From CAWBRT01 sp963814745 (lineage in GTDB: Bacteria; Acidobacteriota; Terriglobia; Terriglobales; Acidobacteriaceae), in NCBI GenBank assembly GCA_963814745.1, contig CAWFEA010000006.1:1-64000 (forward strand): a stretch of DNA of 64,000 nucleotides, read 5' to 3'. Positions within the stretch are counted from its first letter, which is position 1. Each line of letters opens with the position of its first letter. Below the pieces are notes generated by a model that did not search any database, was not told where the DNA came from, and saw only the letters and a program-made list of their open reading frames with translations. Shown here in pieces: positions 16,561 to 24,378 of the stretch. Position numbers and translations under genes: made by a program.

Positions 16561-17781
16561 ATGAATATCGTTGTGATTGCTACCCTGGACACGAAAGGCG
16601 CGGAGGCCGATTTTATCCGCGGTGAGATTGTCAGGCTGGGCCACACGCCGATTGTGATTGATCCCGGATCTTCCGGCATACCAGCTATTCCTGCTGATGT
16701 GTCCCGCGAAGAAGTGGCATGTAGTGCTGGTGAGAGCCTGGAACAAATACTTTCCACCAGAGATAAGGCTCATATACAGGAACGTATGACTGAGGGCCTG
16801 GTTCACGTTGTTTGCTGGAAGTACGCTGAAGGCAGTGTGGACGGGGTGATCGCGATAGGCGGAGGGCAAGGGACCGCGATTGCGGCGGCTGCGATGAGGG
16901 CCCTTCCGGTGGGGATTCCGAAGGTAATGGTGTTGACCGTTGCGGCGGGCAAGACTACATTTGGGACTTATGTAGGCACCAAAGATGTGACTATGATCCA
17001 CTCGGTCGCCGACATCGCCGGTCTCAATTTCATCACCCGGAGGATCATTGCCCAGGCTGCGGCTGCCGTGGTGGCCATGGCCGAGGTCAAGTTAGCCCCG
17101 CAAGAGGGACGTCCCCTGATTGCGCTTACCCAAGCGGGTGTAACAACTCCCGGAGCCATGGCGGTCAAGAAGCTGCTGGAAGAGTCCGGATTTGAGGTTG
17201 TTGTTTTCCATTGCAACGGGATCGGCGGCCAAGCTATGGAAGAATTGATTCGGGAGGGCGTCGTTCTTGGTGTCATCGATTACTCGCCGCATGAGCTTAT
17301 CGACCTCTTGTATGACGGTCTGATGCCTGCAATGCCAGGTCGCATGACTGCCGCCGGAGAGATGGGTGTTCCGCAAATTGTCGCTCCCGGCTGCACGGAT
17401 ATGCGCCTTCACCTATGGGGTTCGATTCCTGCGGATCTGCACGACCGGTGCTATGTCAGGCACACGCCTACCCATACGCACTTTCGAACTACCAGAGAAG
17501 AGATGCGCGCCGTCGCACACTACATTGCCGAACATTTGAATCAAGGCAAGGGACCACGGGCGGTGGTTGTGCCGAAACGGGGCTACAGTATGATGAACCG
17601 CCAAGGCATGTCTCTCTATGATGAAGAGGCGAACATGGGGTTTTTGGACACCTTGCAAAAAGAGCTTTCCCCGGAGGTCACGCTGCTGGCGGGAGACTAT
17701 CATATCAACGACCCGGAATGTGCTGCCGCCACGGTAGAACTGTTCCTGGAACTTTGGGGGGCCAAGGCTTCGTTCGGGTAA
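16561..17781 (+). CDS. UPF0261 / Tm-1-like ATP-binding domain protein
   Basis: A 406-residue protein matching the UPF0261 family over its whole length: N-terminal VVIATLDTKGAEADFIR, central GVIAIGGGQGTAIAAAAM and KVMVLTVAAGKT, and C-terminal MGVPQIVAPGCTDM and PKRGYSMMNRQGM. The plant relative Tm-1 has an N-terminal ATP-binding domain and a TIM-barrel-like C-terminal domain; bacterial members have no settled enzyme activity that I know of. Being the last gene of a transporter-dehydrogenase-cupin-GntR operon suggests a catabolic step, perhaps ATP-dependent or aldolase-like; that is inference. ATG 16561 is preferred to TTG 16555. Confidence 0.88.
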   Translation: MNIVVIATLDTKGAEADFIRGEIVRLGHTPIVIDPGSSGIPAIPADVSREEVACSAGESLEQILSTRDKAHIQERMTEGLVHVVCWKYAEGSVDGVIAIGGGQGTAIAAAAMRALPVGIPKVMVLTVAAGKTTFGTYVGTKDVTMIHSVADIAGLNFITRRIIAQAAAAVVAMAEVKLAPQEGRPLIALTQAGVTTPGAMAVKKLLEESGFEVVVFHCNGIGGQAMEELIREGVVLGVIDYSPHELIDLLYDGLMPAMPGRMTAAGEMGVPQIVAPGCTDMRLHLWGSIPADLHDRCYVRHTPTHTHFRTTREEMRAVAHYIAEHLNQGKGPRAVVVPKRGYSMMNRQGMSLYDEEANMGFLDTLQKELSPEVTLLAGDYHINDPECAAATVELFLELWGAKASFG

Positions 17782-17793
17782 GTTTGCTGGAAG

Positions 17794-18069
17794 TTACTTC
17801 TTACCGGAGTGAGACGACTTGCGGCGATGGCGTTGAGTTACCCAAAAACTGATCAGCAGTACTAAGACTCCGACGCCGCATTCGGCGGCAATCTTCAAAC
17901 GGCGATCTCTCAATCCAGCCTGCGTAATAGAGAACACCGCAGCCCCCCAGGCTACAAAGAGCAGAACGTTGGCGGCATTAAGGCTGAACCTGCCGCTGAC
18001 AGCAAGCGATGCGAACAACAGCGCGACGATAAGGGCGAGAAGCGGACTTACATGGAACGCCGTTTCCAT
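17794..18069 (-). CDS. Small membrane protein of unknown function
   Basis: A 91-residue product from ATG 18069 with three hydrophobic segments (near residues 9-25, 34-51 and 62-78) and a Lys/Arg/Ser-rich C-terminal tail. It is convergent with the UPF0261 gene, 12 bases away. A longer reading of the frame extends into the sigma-54 regulator gene and is not used. No family recognised. Confidence 0.5.
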   Translation of the reverse strand: METAFHVSPLLALIVALLFASLAVSGRFSLNAANVLLFVAWGAAVFSITQAGLRDRRLKIAAECGVGVLVLLISFWVTQRHRRKSSHSGKK

Positions 18070-18119
18070 ATAGGGAGATTGTACACGCAGCCTGGATAAG
18101 CAGCGATGATGCCAGCCGT

Positions 18120-19685
18120 TTATCGCCGATCGGCAGGCCAGATAGTGTCGCGGGAGATGCCGAGCTTGTGCATGCGGGAATTCAAGGTAGTACGTTTGAG
18201 TCCGAGCTTTGCGGCAGCGCCCTTGGGGCCGCCGACCAGACCACGGCAGTCTCTGAGCGCCTGCAGTACGATTTCCTTTTCGGCGTCTTGCAAGGTGCGA
18301 ACATGCGATTCCGGCAGCTGGAGATCGCCAAACGGCAGGGTTCCATCGCGAGAGAGAATCACCGCCCGCTCGATCGCATTCTCGAGTTCGCGCACGTTTC
18401 CAGGCCAGTCGCAGCAAACCAGCCGATCCATGACCGCGGCCGGAATGACATCTATCCTCTTCCGCAGGCGCTGGCTATGCTTGTGGACCAGATAGCGCAC
18501 CAGCAAAGGAATGTCGGAGCGCCGTTCGCGGAGCGGGGGTACCGTGATGGGAAATACGTTCAGGCGATAGTACAGGTCATCGCGGAATTCTCGCTGCTGC
18601 ACCCGCTCCTTCAGGTTGTAGTTTGTTGACGCGATCACGCGCGCATCTACCGTCATGGTGCGCGAACTGCCGAGGCGCTCAAATTGCCGTTCCTGCAAAA
18701 CCCGCAGCAGCTTAGGCTGCACATCGAGGGGGGTATCGCCAATCTCGTCGAGCAGGATAGTTCCCCGGTGCGCCAGTTCGAAGCGCCCGATCCGCTGCGC
18801 GACGGCGCCGGTGAAAGCGCCTTTTTCGTGCCCGAAGAGTTCGCTTTCCAGCAGACCGGCGGGAACCGCGGCGCAGTTTACCTTCACCAGGGTGCGCTCG
18901 CTACGGGGGCTGCGGTTGTGAATCGCGCGCGCTACCAGTTCCTTGCCGGTGCCGGTCTCTCCTGTAATCAGCACGGTCGCGTCGGTCGGCGCCACAATCT
19001 CGATCTGCTTCAGCACCTGCTGCCACCCCGGGCTCCGCCCCACCATTTCCTCGTAATCGTATTCGGCGCGGATCTCGTCTTCCAGGTAGCTCTTCTCTTT
19101 GGCAAGCTTGTCCTGCAGTTCCCGAATTTGTTGAAAAGCCAGCGCATTTTCCACCGCGACCGCGACTTGGTTGGCAATGTCCATAAGCAGTGAGAATTGC
19201 TGGCGCGGAATAGCGCGGGGCTGCCGGTTCCCGATGCAGAGCGCGCCGAAGCAACGCTCGCCCCGAATCAGCGGCAACCAGCACGCCGATTTGATGCCCT
19301 CTTTGAGCAGCCAGAGCGTCGATTCGTTGGGAAACTTCTGCTGATCAAGCTCGTCCAACACCAACGGCTTGCGATTGTTAAACGCCTCTCCGGCGGGCGA
19401 ACCTTCAATTCTAAAGACGACTTCCTCGTGGAGCAGGCCGCCACCGGTGGGAAAGTTCAGGGCATAGATACGGAACTGGCTGAGCGCTTCATCGAAAAGC
19501 AGCAGACTGGAATAATCATGCTGAATCAGACGGCCCAGCGCCTCGGAAATCGCCCGGAAAAGCTGGTGAAGATCGCGGTGAGAGACAAGCGCATTGTTGA
19601 CCTCCAGAAGCACGCGCAGGTGCTCGTGCTCCGGCAATCGCTGTTGCTCGGCTGGTTGCTCAACGTCGTTGGCTGCTAGCGTCAT
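18120..19685 (-). CDS. Sigma-54-dependent activator with GAF sensor domain
   Basis: A 521-residue enhancer-binding protein from ATG 19685: GAF domain (about 24-185), linker coiled coil (about 185-210), and AAA+ domain with GETGTGKE Walker A (242-249), the sigma-54 contact loop GAFTGA (289-294) and Walker B LLDEIGD (311-317). A C-terminal Fis-type helix-turn-helix (AAKLGLKRTTLNSRMHKLGI) follows. It lacks a receiver domain, so it is an FhlA/NorR-style one-component regulator sensing a small ligand or redox signal. A ferredoxin gene and a STAS gene precede it on the same strand; target promoters were not found here. Confidence 0.92.
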   Translation of the reverse strand: MTLAANDVEQPAEQQRLPEHEHLRVLLEVNNALVSHRDLHQLFRAISEALGRLIQHDYSSLLLFDEALSQFRIYALNFPTGGGLLHEEVVFRIEGSPAGEAFNNRKPLVLDELDQQKFPNESTLWLLKEGIKSACWLPLIRGERCFGALCIGNRQPRAIPRQQFSLLMDIANQVAVAVENALAFQQIRELQDKLAKEKSYLEDEIRAEYDYEEMVGRSPGWQQVLKQIEIVAPTDATVLITGETGTGKELVARAIHNRSPRSERTLVKVNCAAVPAGLLESELFGHEKGAFTGAVAQRIGRFELAHRGTILLDEIGDTPLDVQPKLLRVLQERQFERLGSSRTMTVDARVIASTNYNLKERVQQREFRDDLYYRLNVFPITVPPLRERRSDIPLLVRYLVHKHSQRLRKRIDVIPAAVMDRLVCCDWPGNVRELENAIERAVILSRDGTLPFGDLQLPESHVRTLQDAEKEIVLQALRDCRGLVGGPKGAAAKLGLKRTTLNSRMHKLGISRDTIWPADRR

Positions 19686-19978
19686 GCTGCTCTTTGGGCT
19701 TACACGGCAGTCTAAGCCGATCGTGACCGCCTGGCAGTGAGTTTCATCACACGTGGTGGCGGGCCGGCGGGCTGCACACGCCGTAAGTCTCGTCGCCCGC
19801 AACGATCGCCGAGGCGCATGCAGATCTGCCCACGCCAAGCCCGCACTCAAAGTGCCGGGCACCTCACCGAGCGACAGGCGCAGACACCGCGATATGCTTC
19901 CCGCACCTGTCGGACGTTCGTACCAGGGACTGCTGATCCGCGCTCAATTCGTGCCCGCCCCCACCGCCTTGAAACTCC

Positions 19979-20320
19979 CTATGGCTGGGAGGCGATGAAC
20001 GTGGTGAGCCATTCCTCCCCGATCACTTCCAGTGTTCCCGGTTCAAAGGTGGAGTGCTCGAGGCTGAGATGGGACTCGTGCGGGTTGGCATTTGACCCAA
20101 CCGCCAAGCCGGCATAGCGGCCATATGCCGTGGCCGGCGCAATTGCTGATTCCGGGCAAGCGAGGGCACAAGCGCCGCAATCGGTGCATTCTTCCGGATC
20201 GATGTAGAGCGCCGGCTTGCTCGACAACTCATCCTTGTTGGCGTAAATGCAATCATAGGGACACACTTCCATGCATGCATTGTCGTTGCCGCTGCAAACC
20301 TTCTGAATTACGTATGGCAT
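19979..20320 (-). CDS. 7Fe-type ferredoxin (FdxA-like)
   Basis: A 113-residue ferredoxin. C9, C16, C20-Pro and C24 form the first cluster region and C45, C48, C51 and C55-Pro the second, a spacing like [3Fe-4S][4Fe-4S] ferredoxins. A C-terminal extension of about 55 residues is typical of FdxA. GGAGG immediately upstream of ATG 20320 fixes the start. It carries electrons in the cytoplasm; no partner oxidoreductase is encoded next to it. The 293 bases between it and the sigma-54 gene hold nothing I recognise. Confidence 0.88.
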   Translation of the reverse strand: MPYVIQKVCSGNDNACMEVCPYDCIYANKDELSSKPALYIDPEECTDCGACALACPESAIAPATAYGRYAGLAVGSNANPHESHLSLEHSTFEPGTLEVIGEEWLTTFIASQP

Positions 20321-20384
20321 TATTTCCTCCTTGCGATTCACTCCGTGCAACTGATTACGGCGATAGCGCACGACAGGCTCAAGC

Positions 20385-20738
20385 TCAAATCGATTTCCCT
20401 GCCGCACCGTCGCCGGCTATTCCAGTGCTGTCAGGTTTCTGCTGGCCGCTGCCGGTTGACGGCCGACGCCGCTGCTCAACCTCTTCCAGCAGTGCCGAGA
20501 TAAATGGGTCGGTCGCAACCAATTCAATCCCCTCTTGCCGCATCCTCCGCAGCAGATCCTTTCCGCGTTCGTCAACAAAACTCACCGCCCGCAGATCCAC
20601 CCGCATCCGCTTCAATCCGGCGCGGGGCCACACTCGACTCCAAACCCTGGCGAGCTCGTCCACCCAAGGGCCCGTGAGCTTTCCTTCCAGCCTGAGGATG
20701 GCTTTTTCCTTCGCTACCAGCGGTGTAATACGCAACAT
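20385..20738 (-). CDS. STAS-domain protein (anti-sigma-factor antagonist-like)
   Basis: A 117-residue protein with a STAS-like core: MLRITPL, ILRLEGKLTGPWVDEL, RVDLRAVSFVDERGKDLLRRM and ELVATDPFI. The usual phosphorylatable Ser/Thr after the DLxxVxFxD strand is replaced (VDERGKDLL), so SpoIIAA-type switching by phosphorylation is doubtful. The C-terminal tail is Ser/Gly/Gln-rich. ATG 20738 is used. It lies 64 bases upstream of the ferredoxin gene and may share a transcript with it. An extended -10 (TGCTATAAC on the minus strand, near 20816-20824) could be its promoter. Confidence 0.75.
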   Translation of the reverse strand: MLRITPLVAKEKAILRLEGKLTGPWVDELARVWSRVWPRAGLKRMRVDLRAVSFVDERGKDLLRRMRQEGIELVATDPFISALLEEVEQRRRPSTGSGQQKPDSTGIAGDGAAGKSI

Positions 20739-21000
20739 CACATTGGCTCCTGACTGTGATGAAGCACGTTCCGTGCCCAAGCCTTCGAGCTTGACGCTCC
20801 GGCGTAAAGGCCTGTGTTATAGCAAGTTACGGGCGTTGCCAGAGGAGTCGAAATGAATTGAGCCATGCTTGGATGACGATATTTCGTCGCAGCGACGGAG
20901 CGCTCGTCACTCTGGAGTGGACGGTCACATTGCGAAGCATGCTCGATCAAGTTGTAGAATGCACTCTTGTCTCATCCGGATGGTCGAGAGAGGACGCGGC

Positions 21001-22542
21001 ATGCAGGTGCCAGTGTGGATTGGCGTTGACATTGGAACTACGGGCATCAGGGCGGTTGCCTACGAACCTGACGGCAACTGTTTGTGCGCGGTTTCCGGTG
21101 AGTATCAACTGCATACGCCTCAGCCGGGGTGGGCGGAACAGGAGCCGGACGAGATTGTGGCGGCGATGGAGGAGGTGCTGCGCAGGGTCGCGCAGCGTCT
21201 GGCCCAACTTGGGCGAAAGCCCGACGGTGCGGCATTCAGCTCGGTCTTCCATAGTTTTCTGGCCTACGATCGGAAACTTCATCCCGTAACCAGGTTGATG
21301 ACGTGGGCCGACAACCGCAGCCAGGCGCTGGTTACAGCGATGAAAGCGGGCGGCTTGGATTATCTTTCCGCCTACCGTCGTGTCGGTTGCCCGCTTCACC
21401 CGATGTATCCCATGACCAAAATAGCTTGGCTGCTGGAGCAGCGGTCCGAGCTTGCCCGCCAGTCGCCAAGGTTCGGTTCGATCAAAGACTATGTTTTTCT
21501 GCGGCTGACGGGGGAGTGGGTTATCGACCGTTCGATTGCCAGCGGTTCGGGCCTGTACAACCTTCACAGGTTGGAGTGGGATAAAGAGCTAATGCAGTAT
21601 CTGAAAATCCCGGCGGATTCGCTGCCTGAAGTCGTGCCGACTACGTACAGCCGTCCGCTGAGCGCCACAGCGGCGCAACGGACGGGTCTGCCGGCGGGAA
21701 TTCCAGTAGTCATTGGCGCCGGCGACGGGGTGTTGGTAAACGTAGGCATAGGGGCGGTGCGGCCGGGCCAGATGAGCGCCACGATTGGAACCAGCGGCGC
21801 CGTCCGCATTTTGTCGGAACACCCGCGAACCGATGAAAAGGGGAGAACGTGGTGCTATAACCTGACCGATGACGCCTGGGTGCTGGGCGGGGCCATCAAC
21901 AACGGCGGCATCATTCTGCGCTGGTTACGCGACAATTTCGGAGAGGCTGAACGGTTGCAAGCTGACGAACTCGGCATAGACCCTTACGAATTGCTCACCC
22001 AGGCCGCCGGCAAGGTTCCGGCCGGCTCTGACGGGCTGATTCTGCTGCCGTTCTTTCTCGGTGAACGGGCGCCGAACTGGAATGCAGATGCCCGCGGCGT
22101 GTTGTTTGGACTGAATTTGAACCACGGCAAAGGCCACCTCGCCAGAGCGGCGATGGAAGGCGTTTGCTATCGGATGAACAGCATTCTGCGTGCTCTCGAG
22201 CAGGTTGCTGGACCGGCCCACGAAATCAGGGTAAGCGGGAGTTTCACCAGATCGACCTTATGGCCGCAGATACTGGCCGAGGTGCTCGGGCAGTCGCTGG
22301 GCATGCCGAACATTAATGAGGGCGCGGCCTTCGGGGCCGCCGTCTTGGGGTTTGTATCGGCCGGAGTGTTGGGCGGCATCGCCGATACCGCAAATTTCGT
22401 CACCGTCGCCAGATTATTTCAGCCGGCGCCGGAGGCGAGAGCGCGCTATGAGCGGCTCTACGCGATCTACGAACAGGTGTATGGCAACCTGCAGGAAGCA
22501 TTTGCCGCGATCTCCGCTTATCAGGCAGAGCATGCGCGGTAG
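21001..22542 (+). CDS. FGGY-family carbohydrate kinase (gluconokinase-like)
   Basis: A 513-residue FGGY kinase: N-terminal GVDIGTTGIRAV phosphate loop, PGWAEQEPDEI substrate region, GAGDGVLVNVG with the catalytic Asp, and C-terminal FLGERAPNWNADARGV and VSGSFTRSTLWPQI adenosine-site blocks. The sequence leans towards gluconokinase or xylulokinase relatives; the true sugar is unknown. ATG 21001 follows GAGAGGA; the open frame continues 44 codons upstream without family similarity. A 2-hydroxyacid dehydrogenase gene follows after 35 bases. Confidence 0.88.
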   Translation: MQVPVWIGVDIGTTGIRAVAYEPDGNCLCAVSGEYQLHTPQPGWAEQEPDEIVAAMEEVLRRVAQRLAQLGRKPDGAAFSSVFHSFLAYDRKLHPVTRLMTWADNRSQALVTAMKAGGLDYLSAYRRVGCPLHPMYPMTKIAWLLEQRSELARQSPRFGSIKDYVFLRLTGEWVIDRSIASGSGLYNLHRLEWDKELMQYLKIPADSLPEVVPTTYSRPLSATAAQRTGLPAGIPVVIGAGDGVLVNVGIGAVRPGQMSATIGTSGAVRILSEHPRTDEKGRTWCYNLTDDAWVLGGAINNGGIILRWLRDNFGEAERLQADELGIDPYELLTQAAGKVPAGSDGLILLPFFLGERAPNWNADARGVLFGLNLNHGKGHLARAAMEGVCYRMNSILRALEQVAGPAHEIRVSGSFTRSTLWPQILAEVLGQSLGMPNINEGAAFGAAVLGFVSAGVLGGIADTANFVTVARLFQPAPEARARYERLYAIYEQVYGNLQEAFAAISAYQAEHAR

Positions 22543-22577
22543 CTCGCAAGAGCCGGGGTTAAGCGGACGCTTGGAGG

Positions 22578-23570
22578 ATGGTTTTGGGAAGAGTATTGAT
22601 TACAGCTCGTTCGGTAGCGGCCAACCAGGAAGGCAGAACGATTCTCGAGTCGGCGGGACATGAGGTCGTAATTCACACCGGCAGCGCCTCCTGGGGCGAA
22701 GATGAGATGCTGCGCGCCATCCGAGGCGTGGACGCGGCCATCGTTGGCCTGGACACGGTAACCGCTAAAGTGCTCGCGGCAGGCGCTCCAAGGTTGAAGA
22801 TAATCGCCAGAAACGGCGTGGGCTACAGCAACGTGGACGTGAAAGCCGCCGCTCGGCTTGGCATTGCGGTGACCCTGACGCCGGGCGCGAATTCGATCTC
22901 AGTTGCTGAACTCGTGATTGGGTTGATGTTGTCTCTCGCCCGCCACGTTCCACGGCATGACGCGGGCATTCGTCACGGTGGATGGAGTCGATCGATGGGG
23001 CACGAGTTGTATGGGAAGGTGTTGGGAGTGATCGGCACCGGGCACATCGGCGGGGAAGTCATCAAGCGGGCGTGGGCCTTCGGCATGGGGACGGCGGCCT
23101 TCGACGTCAGGCAACAGCCCGAGTTGTGCCGGCAATACGGAGTTAAGTATGTTCCTTTGGAAGAGGTCTTTCGCCTGGCCGATTTCCTGACGTTACACGT
23201 GCCGGCAACCCCGGAGACAACCGGCCTGGTCAACTCGCGCAATCTATCGCTGATGAAGAAGCGTGCTTGCGTTATCAACACCGCGAGGGGAGAGCTGGTC
23301 AAGGAAGATGATTTGTGCGCAGCTTTGCAATCGGGAGTGATCGCCGGCTTCGCGGCCGATACTTTGCTCGAAGAACCCCCGCCAAAGAGTCATCCTCTAC
23401 TTTCTCTAGAGAACGTGGTGTTTACGCCTCACTGCGGAGCTTACACGGCGGAAGCAGTCTCCCGTGCCAGCATCGTTACGGCGCAAGAGGTCGTCAGGGT
23501 GCTGGCCGGTGAAGCGCCCTTGTATTCGATCTCTGAAGGCGCGACGCGAGCGGCCTGCGAGCCGCGATGA
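22578..23570 (+). CDS. D-2-hydroxyacid dehydrogenase (phosphoglycerate dehydrogenase-like)
   Basis: A 330-residue member of the D-isomer 2-hydroxyacid dehydrogenase family: NAD motif GVIGTGHIGGEV (dinucleotide fold), catalytic Arg in NTARGELV, the Glu in EEPPPKSHPL and the catalytic His in TPHCGAYT. It interconverts a 2-hydroxy acid and a 2-oxo acid with NAD(P)H. TTGGAGG directly precedes the start. It pairs with the upstream FGGY kinase, and a paralogous pair lies at 28461-31007 on the other strand. Confidence 0.88.
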   Translation: MVLGRVLITARSVAANQEGRTILESAGHEVVIHTGSASWGEDEMLRAIRGVDAAIVGLDTVTAKVLAAGAPRLKIIARNGVGYSNVDVKAAARLGIAVTLTPGANSISVAELVIGLMLSLARHVPRHDAGIRHGGWSRSMGHELYGKVLGVIGTGHIGGEVIKRAWAFGMGTAAFDVRQQPELCRQYGVKYVPLEEVFRLADFLTLHVPATPETTGLVNSRNLSLMKKRACVINTARGELVKEDDLCAALQSGVIAGFAADTLLEEPPPKSHPLLSLENVVFTPHCGAYTAEAVSRASIVTAQEVVRVLAGEAPLYSISEGATRAACEPR

Positions 23571-23577
23571 TTCGCCT

Positions 23578-24378
23578 CTAGGCTTCTGGTTTTCCAGCCA
23601 CGCTGGCGCCGCCGGCGCGCCGGTTCGCCGAATCGCTGCGGCGTTGGCGAGCTTCCTTGACGTGGGCGTGAGCACCCAGGTAGTGCGCCTTCATATCCTC
23701 GTTCGCCAGGAGATTGGCAGAGGTGTCGGTCAAGGTCATCCGGCCGGTTTCAAGGATGTACCCGCGATGGGCGATGAGCAGCGCCATGCGCGCGTTTTGT
23801 TCCACGAGGAGGATGGTGGTACCGGCCTTGTTGATCTCACGTATGACCCGGAAGACCTCTTGCACCAGCAAGGGCGCGAGCCCGAGCGAAGGCTCGTCCA
23901 GCAGCAGGAGCTTGGCTCCGGACATAAGGCCGCGGCCAATGGCAAGCATCTGCTGTTGGCCTCCGGAGAGCTGCCAACCCAAACGGTCCTTGAATTCTTT
24001 CAGGATAGGGAAGAGCTGAAACACCCGCTCCCGGTCTCGCTCCAGGTCGGCTTTCGAGGCTTTCTTACGCGGCGTGGCCCCGAGCATCAAATTGTCCATG
24101 ACAGTCAGGCCCGGAAAAATGTGCCGGCCCTCGGGGACACACGCGATGCCATCCTCGGCGATGTCTTCGGCTTCCCGGCCGGTGATGTTCCGCCCCAGAA
24201 ACTCGATCGTGCCCTTCGCCGGCTTTAGGATTCCGGTGATGGTCTTGATGGTGGTGCTCTTGCCTGCGCCGTTGGCTCCGAGCAGAGCGACGATTTCCCC
24301 CTGCTTCACTTCCAGCGAGATGCCTTTGAGCGCCTGGATGGCGCCGTACCAGGTCTCAATGCCCGCGACCTTAAGCAT
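23578..24378 (-). CDS. livF: Branched-chain-type ABC transporter ATP-binding protein LivF
   Basis: A 266-residue LivF-type ATPase with GANGAGKSTTIKTI Walker A, LSGGQQQMLAIGRGLM signature and LLLDEPSLGLAP Walker B. It starts at ATG 24378, overlapping the end of the upstream LivM-LivG gene by 8 bases, so expression is coupled. It has a C-terminal Lys/Arg/Ala-rich extension past the usual end. Its stop lies 8 bases from the end of the convergent plus-strand dehydrogenase gene. Confidence 0.92.
   Translation of the reverse strand: MLKVAGIETWYGAIQALKGISLEVKQGEIVALLGANGAGKSTTIKTITGILKPAKGTIEFLGRNITGREAEDIAEDGIACVPEGRHIFPGLTVMDNLMLGATPRKKASKADLERDRERVFQLFPILKEFKDRLGWQLSGGQQQMLAIGRGLMSGAKLLLLDEPSLGLAPLLVQEVFRVIREINKAGTTILLVEQNARMALLIAHRGYILETGRMTLTDTSANLLANEDMKAHYLGAHAHVKEARQRRSDSANRRAGGASVAGKPEA

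Noticed and set aside
20816..20850. Sigma-54 (-24/-12) promoter upstream of the STAS gene
   Set aside because: TGGCA and TTGC elements occur on the minus strand but their spacing is about five bases too long; only an extended -10 for sigma-70 fits.
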